The position numbers and the translations under genes were made by a program. A DNA stretch of 43,272 nucleotides. Source: Oscillospiraceae bacterium. Lineage in GTDB: Bacteria > Bacillota > Clostridia > Oscillospirales > Oscillospiraceae. Under the pieces are notes generated by a model. The model ran no database searches. It was not told the origin of the DNA and worked only from the letters and a program-made list of their open reading frames with translations. Positions within the stretch are counted from its first letter, which is position 1. Every line of letters starts with the position of its first letter. The stretch lies in the NCBI GenBank assembly GCA_902775985.1, contig CACYOR010000005.1:1-43272 (forward strand), in the 5' to 3' direction. This document shows positions 23,455 through 31,540 of the stretch, one piece after another.

Positions 23455-25466
23455 ACGGCATTAAGATTGATGAAATACGGTTTGAAAACTATCGCCAATA
23501 TGGGACGGGTTCTATTAGCTTCCCTGGCGGGAGTAGTCACAATTTGTCTATTCTGATCGCGCAGAATGGCACAGGGAAAACCACACTCCTTAATGCAATT
23601 ACATGGTGCTTGTATGGGAAAGAGCCGCAGCTAGCAGATAAAGATAAGGCACTTCCTGTGTTAAACACTCAGGTTCTCAAAGATGCTGCAGAAAACGAAA
23701 TAAAAGACGTCCAGGTGACTTTGACTGTCTCTGATGGTGACAAAGTGATCGAGTTTAGTCGGAAACACAGTTTTATTCCTCGGACTGGGCGTGACGGCAT
23801 CAAACGAGCGGTGGATGGTCCCGATACCTTTACTGTTTCTACAACTGTACAGCGTGACTTTTCCAACACGAAAATTGTTACCGGGATTGATGCTGAGTTC
23901 CTTAGAAACCAGTATTTTCATGACGCCATCTATGATTTCTACTTCTTTGATGGTGAAAATCTGAAAATGTTTTTTACGCCAGGGCGAGAAAAAGATATAA
24001 AGAGATCGATCTATAATATATCTCAAGTTTCACTGCTTGAGAATGTTCTGGATCATGTACAGAAACTCTCGTCTCGGTATACGCATGAGCTAGGAAAAGC
24101 ATCACCTGACATTGAAAAAATCCAGACGGAGAAGGAAGAACAAGAAAAAGCGCTCCAGCGCCATCGGGATTCACTTTCGGATGCAAAGCGCGCAATCTCA
24201 AAACTGTCACTTGAACAGACTGAAATCGACGATGCTTTGACACGCTATAAACCTATCACTGATCTTCAATCAGAGAGAGCAGCTTTAGAAACGGAATCAG
24301 AAAATATCAAGATTAGGCGAGAAACGCTTTCAACAGAGAGATCCGCCTTTATTCGTAGATATACTGTGCTGATTAAACTGTATCCTCGTATGCAGTCCAT
24401 CCTGAGATACATCTCAGAGAAAGAAGTAAACGGGGAACTCCCGCCGTCCATTGATATCGCTCAAGTCAAAGAGCTCCTAGATCTCCTTAACGGAAATCTT
24501 GATCAGCCGTGTCCGATGTGTAATCATGAAATTGGCGAAACCGGTAGAGAACATCTTGAGCGTCTCTTGGCTAAGGCGTCCGTTTCATCAAAGACCTCGA
24601 ACTTCTTAAAGGAAATAAAAGGAACACTGCAGGATGCAGTTGATGAAGTTAAACAGTATCGCACGAAAAGAGCAAAGATAACGCAAACGGAAAGCGCTAT
24701 TGAAGAAGATGATAGAAGAGTAACTAAGCGGCTTGCTGAAATTGCCAAAATCCTAATCAATTATGAGAATAGTGGTGAGGAGAAAGTCAATGTGCCCAAG
24801 CTTGAGGCACGGAGAAATGATATTAAGCAAAATATAGCTACACATAATCAGACAATTGGAGCTGCGGAAAGTGGTATAAAGCTCTGCGAAAAAGAGATTG
24901 AGAGGCTAGATAAAAAACTGGAAGAAGCCAAATCAAAGCTTGAACAGTCCGGTAAAACACAACGTCAGCTTGCGGTTGTCAACATGCTGAAAGGCTATTA
25001 CACTCAAATCCTCAACGATATTACTGGCGGTATGCGCGATGAGATTGAAGGAACAACACGGCAGATTTTTGAAACAATGAACTGGAAAACCAAGTCTTTC
25101 GGGAGTATGGAAATTGATGATGATTATTCTGTTTCCATTTGCGATCCTGATGGGCTTGTGATGACCGCGTCTCTGAGTGCTACCGAGCAGATGGCTTTGG
25201 CCTACGCTTTTATCCTTGCCATTCATAATGCATCAGGACGGAACTGTCCTCTCGTTATTGACTCGCCTATTGGCAGGTCGTCAGACAAGAATAGAGAATG
25301 TATAGCCGAAGCGCTCCTGGAAATCAGCGAGGAAAAACAGATCATTATGTTGTTTACTCCTGATGACTACACCCTGCCAGTCCAAGAAATGTATGCTGAT
25401 AAAGCCTATATTAAAAAATTGCAGTTGAGCGAAAATGAAAAATTTGTTGAAGGGATTGAGAGATAA
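23451..25466 (+). CDS. DndD/Rad50-like SMC-type ATPase with zinc hook
   Basis: A 671-residue ABC/SMC ATPase. DEIRFENYRQYG followed by LIAQNGTGKTTLLNAITWCLYG (split over 35-55) gives the N-terminal Walker A; FYFFDGENL at about 163-171 is a phrase typical of DndD proteins of DNA phosphorothioation systems. Long coiled coils run from about 195 to 345 and 365 to 515, with CPMC at 354-357 at the turn, a Rad50-type zinc hook. The C-terminal lobe has SLSATEQMALAYAF (signature), PLVIDSPIGRSSDKN (Walker B) and IIMLFTPDDY. It starts with TTG at 23451, behind GGAGG, and the TTG overlaps the previous stop. DndC, DndB, DndE and DptFGH are absent, so it is DndD-like rather than part of a known Dnd set. Confidence 0.88.
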   Translation: MNGIKIDEIRFENYRQYGTGSISFPGGSSHNLSILIAQNGTGKTTLLNAITWCLYGKEPQLADKDKALPVLNTQVLKDAAENEIKDVQVTLTVSDGDKVIEFSRKHSFIPRTGRDGIKRAVDGPDTFTVSTTVQRDFSNTKIVTGIDAEFLRNQYFHDAIYDFYFFDGENLKMFFTPGREKDIKRSIYNISQVSLLENVLDHVQKLSSRYTHELGKASPDIEKIQTEKEEQEKALQRHRDSLSDAKRAISKLSLEQTEIDDALTRYKPITDLQSERAALETESENIKIRRETLSTERSAFIRRYTVLIKLYPRMQSILRYISEKEVNGELPPSIDIAQVKELLDLLNGNLDQPCPMCNHEIGETGREHLERLLAKASVSSKTSNFLKEIKGTLQDAVDEVKQYRTKRAKITQTESAIEEDDRRVTKRLAEIAKILINYENSGEEKVNVPKLEARRNDIKQNIATHNQTIGAAESGIKLCEKEIERLDKKLEEAKSKLEQSGKTQRQLAVVNMLKGYYTQILNDITGGMRDEIEGTTRQIFETMNWKTKSFGSMEIDDDYSVSICDPDGLVMTASLSATEQMALAYAFILAIHNASGRNCPLVIDSPIGRSSDKNRECIAEALLEISEEKQIIMLFTPDDYTLPVQEMYADKAYIKKLQLSENEKFVEGIER

Positions 25467-25912
25467 TGGCCAAGAATATTGTTGACTACAGTAAAGGTCG
25501 CCGTGAATATCTCGATTACTTACATACAAAAGGGATATTCGGATTGAGCAGGTCAATTGACAATAAAGAGCAAGCACTCTTCCTCGCAGCTTTAGGGTGT
25601 GATCATCCTGTGCCACTGTCTAGTAAAAAAGATGAAGGCGGTTGGTTCCGCACAGAGAGCGTCACAAAGTATTCCAAGGATGTCGCTATGATGAGCTGCT
25701 TGCTGCTTGGAACTGCAAAGACAGACGATGATTTTGACAAGTTCTCGCAGTTAGAAGCTTATATGGACTATGTCGAACAATGTGCAGAAAGCGGATTTAG
25801 GGTAATTGAAAGAAAGCTTGAAGAATGTGGTGATGACAACGATTTACTTGAAAGACGAATGCTAAAAGAGTTAGACTTGCTCTATACATCGGTTGTCGAG
25901 AACGACATCTAA
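25466..25912 (+). CDS. Unknown protein, last gene of the cargo operon (148 residues)
   Basis: A 148-residue protein that I do not recognise. It is acidic toward the C-terminus (LEECGDDNDLLERRMLKELD) and predicted helical, with SIDNKEQALFLAALGCDHP in the first third. It is not similar to DndE, which normally takes the place behind DndD. The ATG overlaps the ATPase stop as TAATG, so it is translationally coupled to it; a strong terminator follows after 6 bases. Being coupled, it is probably a subunit that works with the ATPase (inference). Confidence 0.75.
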   Translation: MAKNIVDYSKGRREYLDYLHTKGIFGLSRSIDNKEQALFLAALGCDHPVPLSSKKDEGGWFRTESVTKYSKDVAMMSCLLLGTAKTDDDFDKFSQLEAYMDYVEQCAESGFRVIERKLEECGDDNDLLERRMLKELDLLYTSVVENDI

Positions 25913-25918
25913 ATACTT

Positions 25919-25955
25919 AAAAGCCGCTGCAGTTTATTCGCAGCGGCTTTAGCTT
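25919..25955 (+). terminator. Terminator ending the cargo operon
   Basis: AAGCCGCTGC (25921-25930 with preceding A) pairs with GCAGCGGCTT (25940-25949) around AGTTTATTC. The T tract is broken (TTTAGCTTTG), and an A-rich left arm could serve leftward transcripts from the next gene as well. Confidence 0.8.
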
Positions 25956-25967
25956 TGTCTTACTATC

Positions 25968-26264
25968 TTATAACGATCCTGCCCGCGGCCTGTTCATTAG
26001 CTCTGATGGGACTAGCAGATGGATTGGTTTAGCCCAATACAGTACCTTCCAGTTCTCGTCATCCTGCCACCATTCACCATCGAGCCAGCGCTCCGTGGTA
26101 TCGATAGAGATGGTTCCCTTGGGATAAGCAGGGAAGTCCTTCTGGGCCTCTGTAATAGTGTAGTAATTGCCATCATGGTCCGGGAGCCGGTCATCAACGC
26201 TGATCCATTCCGGTTGACCGGCCATGCGACCGGCGGCGAAGCCGCAATTGTATTCACTGGTCAT
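25968..26264 (-). CDS. DUF551-like phage protein
   Basis: A 98-residue protein containing WISVDDRLPDHDGNYYTI, the start of the DUF551 domain (usually WISVKDRLPE..GYYLV), then DGEWWQDDENWKVLYWAKPI, the usual WYWMPLP-like end. DUF551 proteins are common small phage products without known function. The start has a clean GGAGAAG site. It follows recA by 11 bases, so it is likely in the recA transcript. GC content is again high here, unlike the cargo operon. Confidence 0.8.
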   Translation of the reverse strand: MTSEYNCGFAAGRMAGQPEWISVDDRLPDHDGNYYTITEAQKDFPAYPKGTISIDTTERWLDGEWWQDDENWKVLYWAKPIHLLVPSELMNRPRAGSL

Positions 26265-26275
26265 TGTTCTTCTCC

Positions 26276-27403
26276 TTAACCTTCATCGAAATCGTCAGCG
26301 CTCACATTAACAGGAGCTACATCATCTGTACCGGTAGCCTGTCTGCGCTGAACAGGGGAGAGCTGAGCGGCGTTCTCCCGGATCTGGGCTTCTACGCGAT
26401 CGGCAACATCGGGGTTATCAATGAGGAACTGCTTCACGCCATCGCGGCCCTGAATTCGATTATCCTCAACAGTAAACCAGGCACCAGCCTTTTCGATGAT
26501 CTCCAGCTTTACGGCTAGGTCGACGATCTCGCCGATGCGGGAGATGCCTTCACCATACATGATGTCGAACTCGGCTTCTTTGAACGGAGGAGCCACCTTG
26601 TTCTTCACAACCTTGGCTCTGGTGCGGGCACCGACATATTCACCGTTGATCTTGAGGGATTCAATACGGCGGACATCAATACGCACGCTGGCATAGTATT
26701 TCAACGCAAGACCGCCGGAGGTTGTTTCCGGATTGCCGTAAGGATTGCCGATCTTCTGACGGAGCTGGTTGATAAAGATCACGGTGCAGTTGTTCTTGGA
26801 AATGGCACCAGCAAGGCGGCGCATAGCCTGCGACATCAGGCGGGCAAGAACACCAACGACAGAATCACCAATTTCTCCTTCCAGCTCAGAGCGGGGGATA
26901 AGGGCGGCGACGGAGTCCACGACAACAATATCCACAGCGCCGGAGCGGACGAGGGACTCACAGATATCCAGCGCCTGTTCACCGGTATCCGGTTGGGAAA
27001 TCAGGAGCTCATCAATGTTGACGCCGAGTGCATGCGCGTATGCAGGTTCCAGTGCGTGCTCTACGTCGATATAGGCGGCGGTCCCGTTGGCCTTCTGTGC
27101 TGATGCGACGACGTGCAGGGCCAGGGTAGTCTTGCCGGAAGCTTCCGGACCGTAGATCTCCACGATGCGGCCCTTCGGTACGCCTCCGATACCGAGCGCC
27201 AGATCCAGGGAAAGGGAACCGGTCGACAGTGCCTCGACATTTACAGGAATATCGTCACCCAGACGCATGATGGTGCCCTTGCCATAGTCGCGCTCAATAC
27301 GCTTGAGCGCCTCTTCCAGGGCCTTCTTTTTATCTTCCGGCGTACCCTTTGCCGCAGAGATAGGGACAACCTTCGTGTTCTTCTTTTCTTTTGCAGCAGC
27401 CAT
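26276..27403 (-). CDS. recA: RecA recombinase encoded by the element
   Basis: A full-length RecA (375-377 residues). [32 protein letters not shown] (Walker A), [57 protein letters not shown] (L2 loop region) and [15 protein letters not shown] are all present and unbroken. It polymerises on single-stranded DNA, pairs homologous strands and stimulates self-cleavage of LexA-type repressors. ATG at 27403 was chosen because AGGAG sits 9 bases before it; an ATG at 27409 is only 3 bases from the same site. It lies between phage-like genes, next to the element's own repressor. It could in principle be a host recA picked up with the element. Confidence 0.95.
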   Translation of the reverse strand: MAAAKEKKNTKVVPISAAKGTPEDKKKALEEALKRIERDYGKGTIMRLGDDIPVNVEALSTGSLSLDLALGIGGVPKGRIVEIYGPEASGKTTLALHVVASAQKANGTAAYIDVEHALEPAYAHALGVNIDELLISQPDTGEQALDICESLVRSGAVDIVVVDSVAALIPRSELEGEIGDSVVGVLARLMSQAMRRLAGAISKNNCTVIFINQLRQKIGNPYGNPETTSGGLALKYYASVRIDVRRIESLKINGEYVGARTRAKVVKNKVAPPFKEAEFDIMYGEGISRIGEIVDLAVKLEIIEKAGAWFTVEDNRIQGRDGVKQFLIDNPDVADRVEAQIRENAAQLSPVQRRQATGTDDVAPVNVSADDFDEG

Positions 27404-27494
27404 TTTCATCTTCTCCTCTCATGTGTATCAGGGCGGATTTCTCCTCTTACGGTTACAAGTCTACCATAAGAGGTGTCCAATAAAACTCCCAGTG

Positions 27495-27776
27495 CTATTT
27501 TCTTTCCACAAACCATCGGCCGAGATTCCGGCCCGTCAGGTTGGTGCTCCGTTCAAAGTACAGGTAGCTTTCCCGTCCTCCAATCATGATTGTATATCTG
27601 TCACCCTGACCGCCAGACCGCATCGCCGCGGCTTGGCGGACTTTTAATACCTTATCTATCGGATACCGCCTGCCGTCCTCCCACAGGATCTCAGTCGGGA
27701 GGATATTTCCGTCCGCGTCAAAGCTGGCCTTGACCGGGACATATACTTTCGGCAGCACTGTGCCGTCCTTATTCAT
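27495..27776 (-). CDS. Conserved small protein of Firmicute elements (93 residues)
   Basis: A 93-residue protein with PKVYVPVKASFDADGNILP, an EDGRRYPIDKVLKVRQAAAM middle part and a GRWFVERK end, a pattern I recall from small genes accompanying Y-polymerases and repressors in Firmicute phages. No function is established; the strand-rich YTIMIGGRESYLYF part suggests a small beta fold. Its ATG overlaps the stop of the upstream XRE gene as ATGA. It is separated from recA by 91 bases in which I see no clear terminator. Confidence 0.72.
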   Translation of the reverse strand: MNKDGTVLPKVYVPVKASFDADGNILPTEILWEDGRRYPIDKVLKVRQAAAMRSGGQGDRYTIMIGGRESYLYFERSTNLTGRNLGRWFVERK

Positions 27777-27988
27777 CGCATGTTCCTCCTTTCCGAAACT
27801 GCAAAGAAAGCGCTCATGGGCATGTGCAAGCCATTGCAGATCCGCTCGATCGTATCAACATTCAGCTGGCCGTGCCGATCTTCCGCGTTTTTCAAAGTGC
27901 TGTAGTTCACCCGGCAAAGCTGTGCCAGTTGAAACAGCGTCAGGTCGCGTTCATCGGCTAAAACCTTCACTACTGCCATTGTATCCAA
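27773..27988 (-). CDS. Small XRE-type helix-turn-helix regulator (71 residues)
   Basis: The protein consists of little more than one Cro/C1-type domain: DLTLFQLAQLCRVNYSTLKNAEDRHG holds the turn and recognition helix, followed by LNVDTIERICNGLHMPMSAFFA. The usual next domain is missing. It probably tunes the repressor circuit. It overlaps the following gene by 4 bases and lies 118 bases behind the repressor gene. ATG at 27979 (MAVVK) is a possible alternative start. Confidence 0.8.
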   Translation of the reverse strand: MDTMAVVKVLADERDLTLFQLAQLCRVNYSTLKNAEDRHGQLNVDTIERICNGLHMPMSAFFAVSERRNMR

Positions 27989-28106
27989 TTCTCATGCTCC
28001 TCCTTAACCGGCAAAATGTAGATGCGCAGGGAAAAAAGAGTATAACAATACCGACCCACCGATTGATAGGCCGGTGCATCATAAAAGATGTTCAATTGTT
28101 ATGGGC

Positions 28107-28922
28107 TTACTTCAGAACCCGTCCGAAAATCTTAAATGAGTTATAGGGGTTGATCTCAATGGGATCGTACTTGTCACTGTTGTAGGAGATCAGGACGGGC
28201 TGCTGGTGAACAGTGCCATAGCTGTCGCTGTACTCGTCCAAGAAAGCCTCGTCGGGCTCCTGCTCGCCATAGACTTTGATGTAGGCTTTGCCGTCGTAGA
28301 TGAAGATGCCGACTTCACCCTCATTCAGAGTAGTGCACTTTTCAACCCAGACAGTCTGCCCGTCATGGAACACAGGCTCCATAGAGTCACCGGAAACCCG
28401 GATGCCGACATCGGCGCGGGGATGAACCTGGTCCTCGGGGTAACTGACCATTTCGTAATGCTCACTGTCGTCGAGCAGGTTGCCGTTACCGGCAGCGGCG
28501 GGCATATCGGCAATAGGCATGTCAATATAGCGAATCAGCCTGGAGACCTTCCTGACCGGCTTGTAATTGCCGCTGCTGATCAGGTCGTGCTTGTACTGGT
28601 CGACTTTCCGGAGACCTTCTTCATTCAGTTCCGGCACGTAGTTCTTTCTATAAAAGGAAAGGTGCTCATCCATATCCAGCGCCGAGCATACTGCCAGGAA
28701 CTGATAGGCATTGGGGACCGTCTCGCCGGTTTCCCATTTGCTGATGGCTCCCTTGGTCAGCTCAACACCGTGCTCCCGCAGGGAATCGGCGAAAGCAGTA
28801 AGGTTCCACCCGCGGGTCTTCCGCGCGGCAGCGATCTTAGCGCCGATTACATTTTCAGAGCGTTCTGTGCCTGCATTGTACTTTGTTCCGATCGATACGA
28901 CCTTTCCGTCCTTCGCCTTCAT
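28107..28922 (-). CDS. LexA-like self-cleaving repressor (XRE + S24 peptidase)
   Basis: A 271-residue two-domain protein. Residues 25-85 form an XRE domain (KIAAARKTRGWNLTAFADSL, then KGAISKWETGETVPNAYQFL). From about 150 it is an S24/LexA peptidase: AAAGNG is a plausible Ala-Gly cleavage site, RVSGDSMEPVFHDGQ contains the catalytic serine, and FIYDGKAYIKVY the catalytic lysine. On DNA damage, RecA filaments should trigger self-cleavage and lift repression, as for lambda CI or LexA. It starts with ATG at 28922 behind AAAGGACGG and is read leftward from a consensus promoter, divergent from the Y-polymerase. It is the likely lysogeny switch of the element. Confidence 0.9.
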   Translation of the reverse strand: MKAKDGKVVSIGTKYNAGTERSENVIGAKIAAARKTRGWNLTAFADSLREHGVELTKGAISKWETGETVPNAYQFLAVCSALDMDEHLSFYRKNYVPELNEEGLRKVDQYKHDLISSGNYKPVRKVSRLIRYIDMPIADMPAAAGNGNLLDDSEHYEMVSYPEDQVHPRADVGIRVSGDSMEPVFHDGQTVWVEKCTTLNEGEVGIFIYDGKAYIKVYGEQEPDEAFLDEYSDSYGTVHQQPVLISYNSDKYDPIEINPYNSFKIFGRVLK

Positions 28923-29002
28923 GAGGATACCGTCCTTTCGCTTATCATTTGAATATGTCCTCTGGCGCGATGTGATGTTTCGTGTTTTCCTCTGTGTCTC
29001 GA

Positions 29003-29031
29003 ATTATATATCGGGAAAATACATCTGTCAA
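29003..29031 (-). promoter_or_regulatory. Perfect-consensus promoter of the repressor
   Basis: Read leftward: TTGACA (29031-29026), a 17-base spacer, TATAAT (29008-29003). Both boxes match all six consensus bases. The repressor ATG at 28922 lies about 80 bases further. Confidence 0.9.
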
Positions 29032-29050
29032 GAGAAAAATATAGTTTCAC

Positions 29051-29095
29051 TCTACAAATGCAAACTTGACGTGTAGAATTAAGAGATGCTATTAT
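29051..29095 (+). promoter_or_regulatory. Divergent promoter of the Y-polymerase with inverted-repeat operator
   Basis: TTGACG (29066-29071) and TATTAT (29090-29095), 18-base spacer. A perfect inverted repeat TCTACA (29051-29056) / TGTAGA (29072-29077) brackets the -35 box, with 15 bases between arms. This is the expected position for a repressor operator; the XRE-S24 protein encoded next door is the natural candidate. Confidence 0.7.
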
Positions 29096-29134
29096 TTGGG
29101 CCACATAGGAAAACGGATACCCGGAGGTGGTTCG

Positions 29135-30373
29135 ATGAACAGCAGAGCTATCCTGCACAGCGACCTGAACAGCTTTTATGCCAGCGTCGAAATGATGTTG
29201 GACCCGCGGCTGAAGGGAAAGGCTGTGGCCGTGTGCGGTGCGACAGAGGACAGGCACGGGATTGTGCTGGCTAAGTCCGAGATGGCCAAGAAGGCCGGGG
29301 TCAAGACCGGTATGGTCAATTGGGAAGCAAAGCAGAAGTGCAAGGATTTAATTCTTGTGCCTCCACAATATGATCAGTATTTGAAATACAGCAAGCTGAC
29401 CCGCGCGATCTATAATCGCTACACGGATATGGTGGAGCCCTTCGGCATGGACGAGTGCTGGATAGATGTGACGCAGAGCTCCGTCTATGGCTCTCCGATG
29501 GAGATTGCCGAAGAGATCCGCCAGAGCGTCCGGGAGGAGCTGGGCATGACCGTCAGCGTCGGTGTGTCGTTTAACAAGATTTTCGCCAAGCTGGGTAGCG
29601 ACATGAAGAAGCCGGACGCCATTACGGAGATTACTCGGGAGAACTTCCGGGATAAGGTCTGGCCGCTGCACTGCTCGGAAATGATCTACTGCGGCCCGGC
29701 CACCACTCGAAAGCTGGAGAACTATGGCTATCACACGATCGGTGACGTGGCTCATGCTGACCCGGCCTTCCTGAAGCGTTTGCTGGGGATCAACGGCGTA
29801 GCGCTGTGGCAGTTTGCGGCTGGGCAGGACATGAGCCGGGTGGCGCATAAGGATTATGTCTCACCGATCAAGAGCGTCGGGCACGGCATCACCTGCGTGG
29901 CGGACCTAGAAAACGAAGAGGAGGTCTTTCGGGTCATGCTCGAGCTGGCCCAGGACGTCGGCCATCGCCTCCGCGTGCATGAGCTGACCGCAAGGGGAGT
30001 GCAGATCTATGTCCGGACCAATGATTTATATGGGGCTCAGTTTCAGTGCAAGCTCCCGGTACGGACGCAGCTTCCCTCAGAGATCGCAGCCGCTGGCTTC
30101 CAGCTCTTTCAAGAGCGGTATAAGTGGAATAATCATGTCCGGGCTGTTTGTATCCGTGCTATCGACCTGGCTCCGAAAGCTCTGCCTGATCAACTGACGC
30201 TATTCGATGACGCCGAGAGGCGTGCCAAGATGGAACGCCTGCAGGACGCGATCGAGGATGTCCGCAGCCGATACGGAAAAAGGGCGCTGACCTATGCAAC
30301 GTTGCTGAAGGAGCTGAAAATGCCCGATGACGGCAGGGACAGCGTCAAGATGCCGGGGCTGATGTACAGCTGA
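29135..30373 (+). CDS. Y-family (DinB/UmuC-type) DNA polymerase
   Basis: A 412-residue polymerase. AILHSDLNSFYASVEMMLDP is the Y-family opening with the first metal-binding Asp, MDECWIDVT holds the second Asp and Glu of the active site, and VSVGVSFNKIFAKLGSDMKKPD is the characteristic finger/palm segment. The helix-hairpin-helix GYHTIGDVAHADPAFLKRLLG and the little-finger part follow. It carries out error-prone bypass of damaged DNA. Start at ATG 29135 with GGAGG 7 bases before it; an open frame to 29066 overlaps the promoter. Its divergent arrangement with the repressor predicts induction after DNA damage. Many Firmicute phages carry this gene. Confidence 0.93.
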   Translation: MNSRAILHSDLNSFYASVEMMLDPRLKGKAVAVCGATEDRHGIVLAKSEMAKKAGVKTGMVNWEAKQKCKDLILVPPQYDQYLKYSKLTRAIYNRYTDMVEPFGMDECWIDVTQSSVYGSPMEIAEEIRQSVREELGMTVSVGVSFNKIFAKLGSDMKKPDAITEITRENFRDKVWPLHCSEMIYCGPATTRKLENYGYHTIGDVAHADPAFLKRLLGINGVALWQFAAGQDMSRVAHKDYVSPIKSVGHGITCVADLENEEEVFRVMLELAQDVGHRLRVHELTARGVQIYVRTNDLYGAQFQCKLPVRTQLPSEIAAAGFQLFQERYKWNNHVRAVCIRAIDLAPKALPDQLTLFDDAERRAKMERLQDAIEDVRSRYGKRALTYATLLKELKMPDDGRDSVKMPGLMYS

Positions 30374-30462
30374 GAAGCTGTCAAAGGAAATGAATCTCTT
30401 CGAAAAGGCAAGATAATTTTCAAAAAAGTAGATTTAAGTTCAAATTAATATTTTCGCTTCAA

Positions 30463-30497
30463 AAGTCCTTGACAACTACGAGGACTTCAAGTATAAT
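30463..30497 (+). promoter_or_regulatory. Perfect-consensus promoter overlapped by an operator-like inverted repeat
   Basis: TTGACA (30469-30474), 17 bases, TATAAT (30492-30497). A perfect 7-bp inverted repeat, AAGTCCT (30463-30469) and AGGACTT (30481-30487), spans the -35 box and spacer with 11 bases between arms. A protein bound there would block polymerase; the XRE gene just downstream is the likely autoregulator. Confidence 0.85.
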
Positions 30498-30527
30498 ACA
30501 GGCATCTCAACAAGAGAGGTGTTTGCT

Positions 30528-31292
30528 ATGAGCAAGGTTTATGATAAGAAGCTCTGCCTGAAGAACATGGGCATTCTGATCGATAGAAAGAAAATCAAGA
30601 TCGGGCAGCTTGAGCAGACCGTCGGAGTCAGCCCGGGGTATCTGTCTAGGCTGGCGAAAGATGATAATACGACGAAGATCAGCATCGAACTGCTGGCGGC
30701 TTTGTCGGAGCAGCTTGACGTTTCGATGGACACCCTGGCCTGCACGGATCTTGAGGCCATGACGCCTACGGAGCAGTACATCTTCCTGTTCTTAGAGAAG
30801 CTCATGCAGGAAACGCAGTTTTCCAATAGGAGCTGGGAAAAGGAGACGCAAGGAGCGCTGGCAACGGTAAAAGCGTATGGTGGCGGAGAAACGTCACATC
30901 CGCTTTTCCGGTATGAGGATGGAGATATCTACTTCAATTCCTTTTTCAATCCCGACGGACCTTACTGCAGCATCGGCGGAGACATGTTCCATACCAGAAT
31001 CTCGGAAGACACGATGATTTATCTCGCGAACGTGAAGTACAACAGCTACAGCAACAATGACTACGAGCTGTATATCGTCGAGGAAAACCAGTACAACAAC
31101 GACACGAGCGCCAACCCGGTATGTGCAACGAACCCGAAGAGCAATTCCGCCTTTGACGGCAAGCTGAGGCTTCTGTACAGTGTTGTTGCCGACTCCTGCA
31201 AGCATGTCTCCGTCAGCCCGTATGTGCGTGGCGTGATCGACAGATTTATGTCTCCGCCGGCTGATATCGATGATGGAGAGCTGCCGTTCTGA
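30528..31292 (+). CDS. XRE-family regulator with a large unknown C-terminal domain
   Basis: A 254-residue protein. Residues 10-65 are a helix-turn-helix (GILIDRKKIKIGQLEQTVGV, SPGYLSRLAKDDNT, ISIELLAALSEQLDVSMDTL). The remaining 170 residues contain HPLFRYEDGDIYFNSFFNPDG and YELYIVEENQYNND; I recognise no S24 or other known effector domain there, so it may bind a ligand or another protein. It has its own consensus promoter with an inverted repeat. ATG 30528 follows GAGAGGTG. It ends 27 bases before the next small gene, which is likely co-transcribed. Confidence 0.82.
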   Translation: MSKVYDKKLCLKNMGILIDRKKIKIGQLEQTVGVSPGYLSRLAKDDNTTKISIELLAALSEQLDVSMDTLACTDLEAMTPTEQYIFLFLEKLMQETQFSNRSWEKETQGALATVKAYGGGETSHPLFRYEDGDIYFNSFFNPDGPYCSIGGDMFHTRISEDTMIYLANVKYNSYSNNDYELYIVEENQYNNDTSANPVCATNPKSNSAFDGKLRLLYSVVADSCKHVSVSPYVRGVIDRFMSPPADIDDGELPF

Positions 31293-31319
31293 ACCGTATT
31301 CTAAATTTGGAGGATATAG

Positions 31320-31502
31320 ATGGACAAGCGTGAAAACAAGAGTAAGAATCAGCCAAGGGGCCTGCTGCCTGGGGTGGATGACGAGAAGATCATCAGCCAA
31401 CTTGTGGAGATCACGTCAAAGTCGGAGAACCACGCCAAGGTCAGGCGAACGAAGGACGGCAGGTTGAGCATCAGCGCCGTCAGCGAGAGAATGGTAAGTT
31501 GA
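31320..31502 (+). CDS. Small basic protein (60 residues), unknown
   Basis: A 60-residue, strongly charged protein (MDKRENKSKNQPRGLLPGVDD at the start, split here from a Ser/Arg-rich end). A good GGAGG site stands 6 bases before the ATG, which supports translation. I see no domain. It follows the XRE regulator closely and lies before a long terminator, so it belongs to the same short operon. Confidence 0.6.
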   Translation: MDKRENKSKNQPRGLLPGVDDEKIISQLVEITSKSENHAKVRRTKDGRLSISAVSERMVS

Positions 31503-31540
31503 ATATCGTGCCGTCAGCGAATTGGCGTTGACGAAGGACC

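Noticed and set aside
23661-24026. Antisense frames within the ATPase gene
   Set aside because: No ribosome site or recognisable domain; the sense gene has full ATPase motifs.
19328-25912. Known DNA phosphorothioation (Dnd) system
   Set aside because: Only the ATPase is DndD-like; DndC, DndB, DndE and cysteine desulfurase are not present, nor DptFGH.
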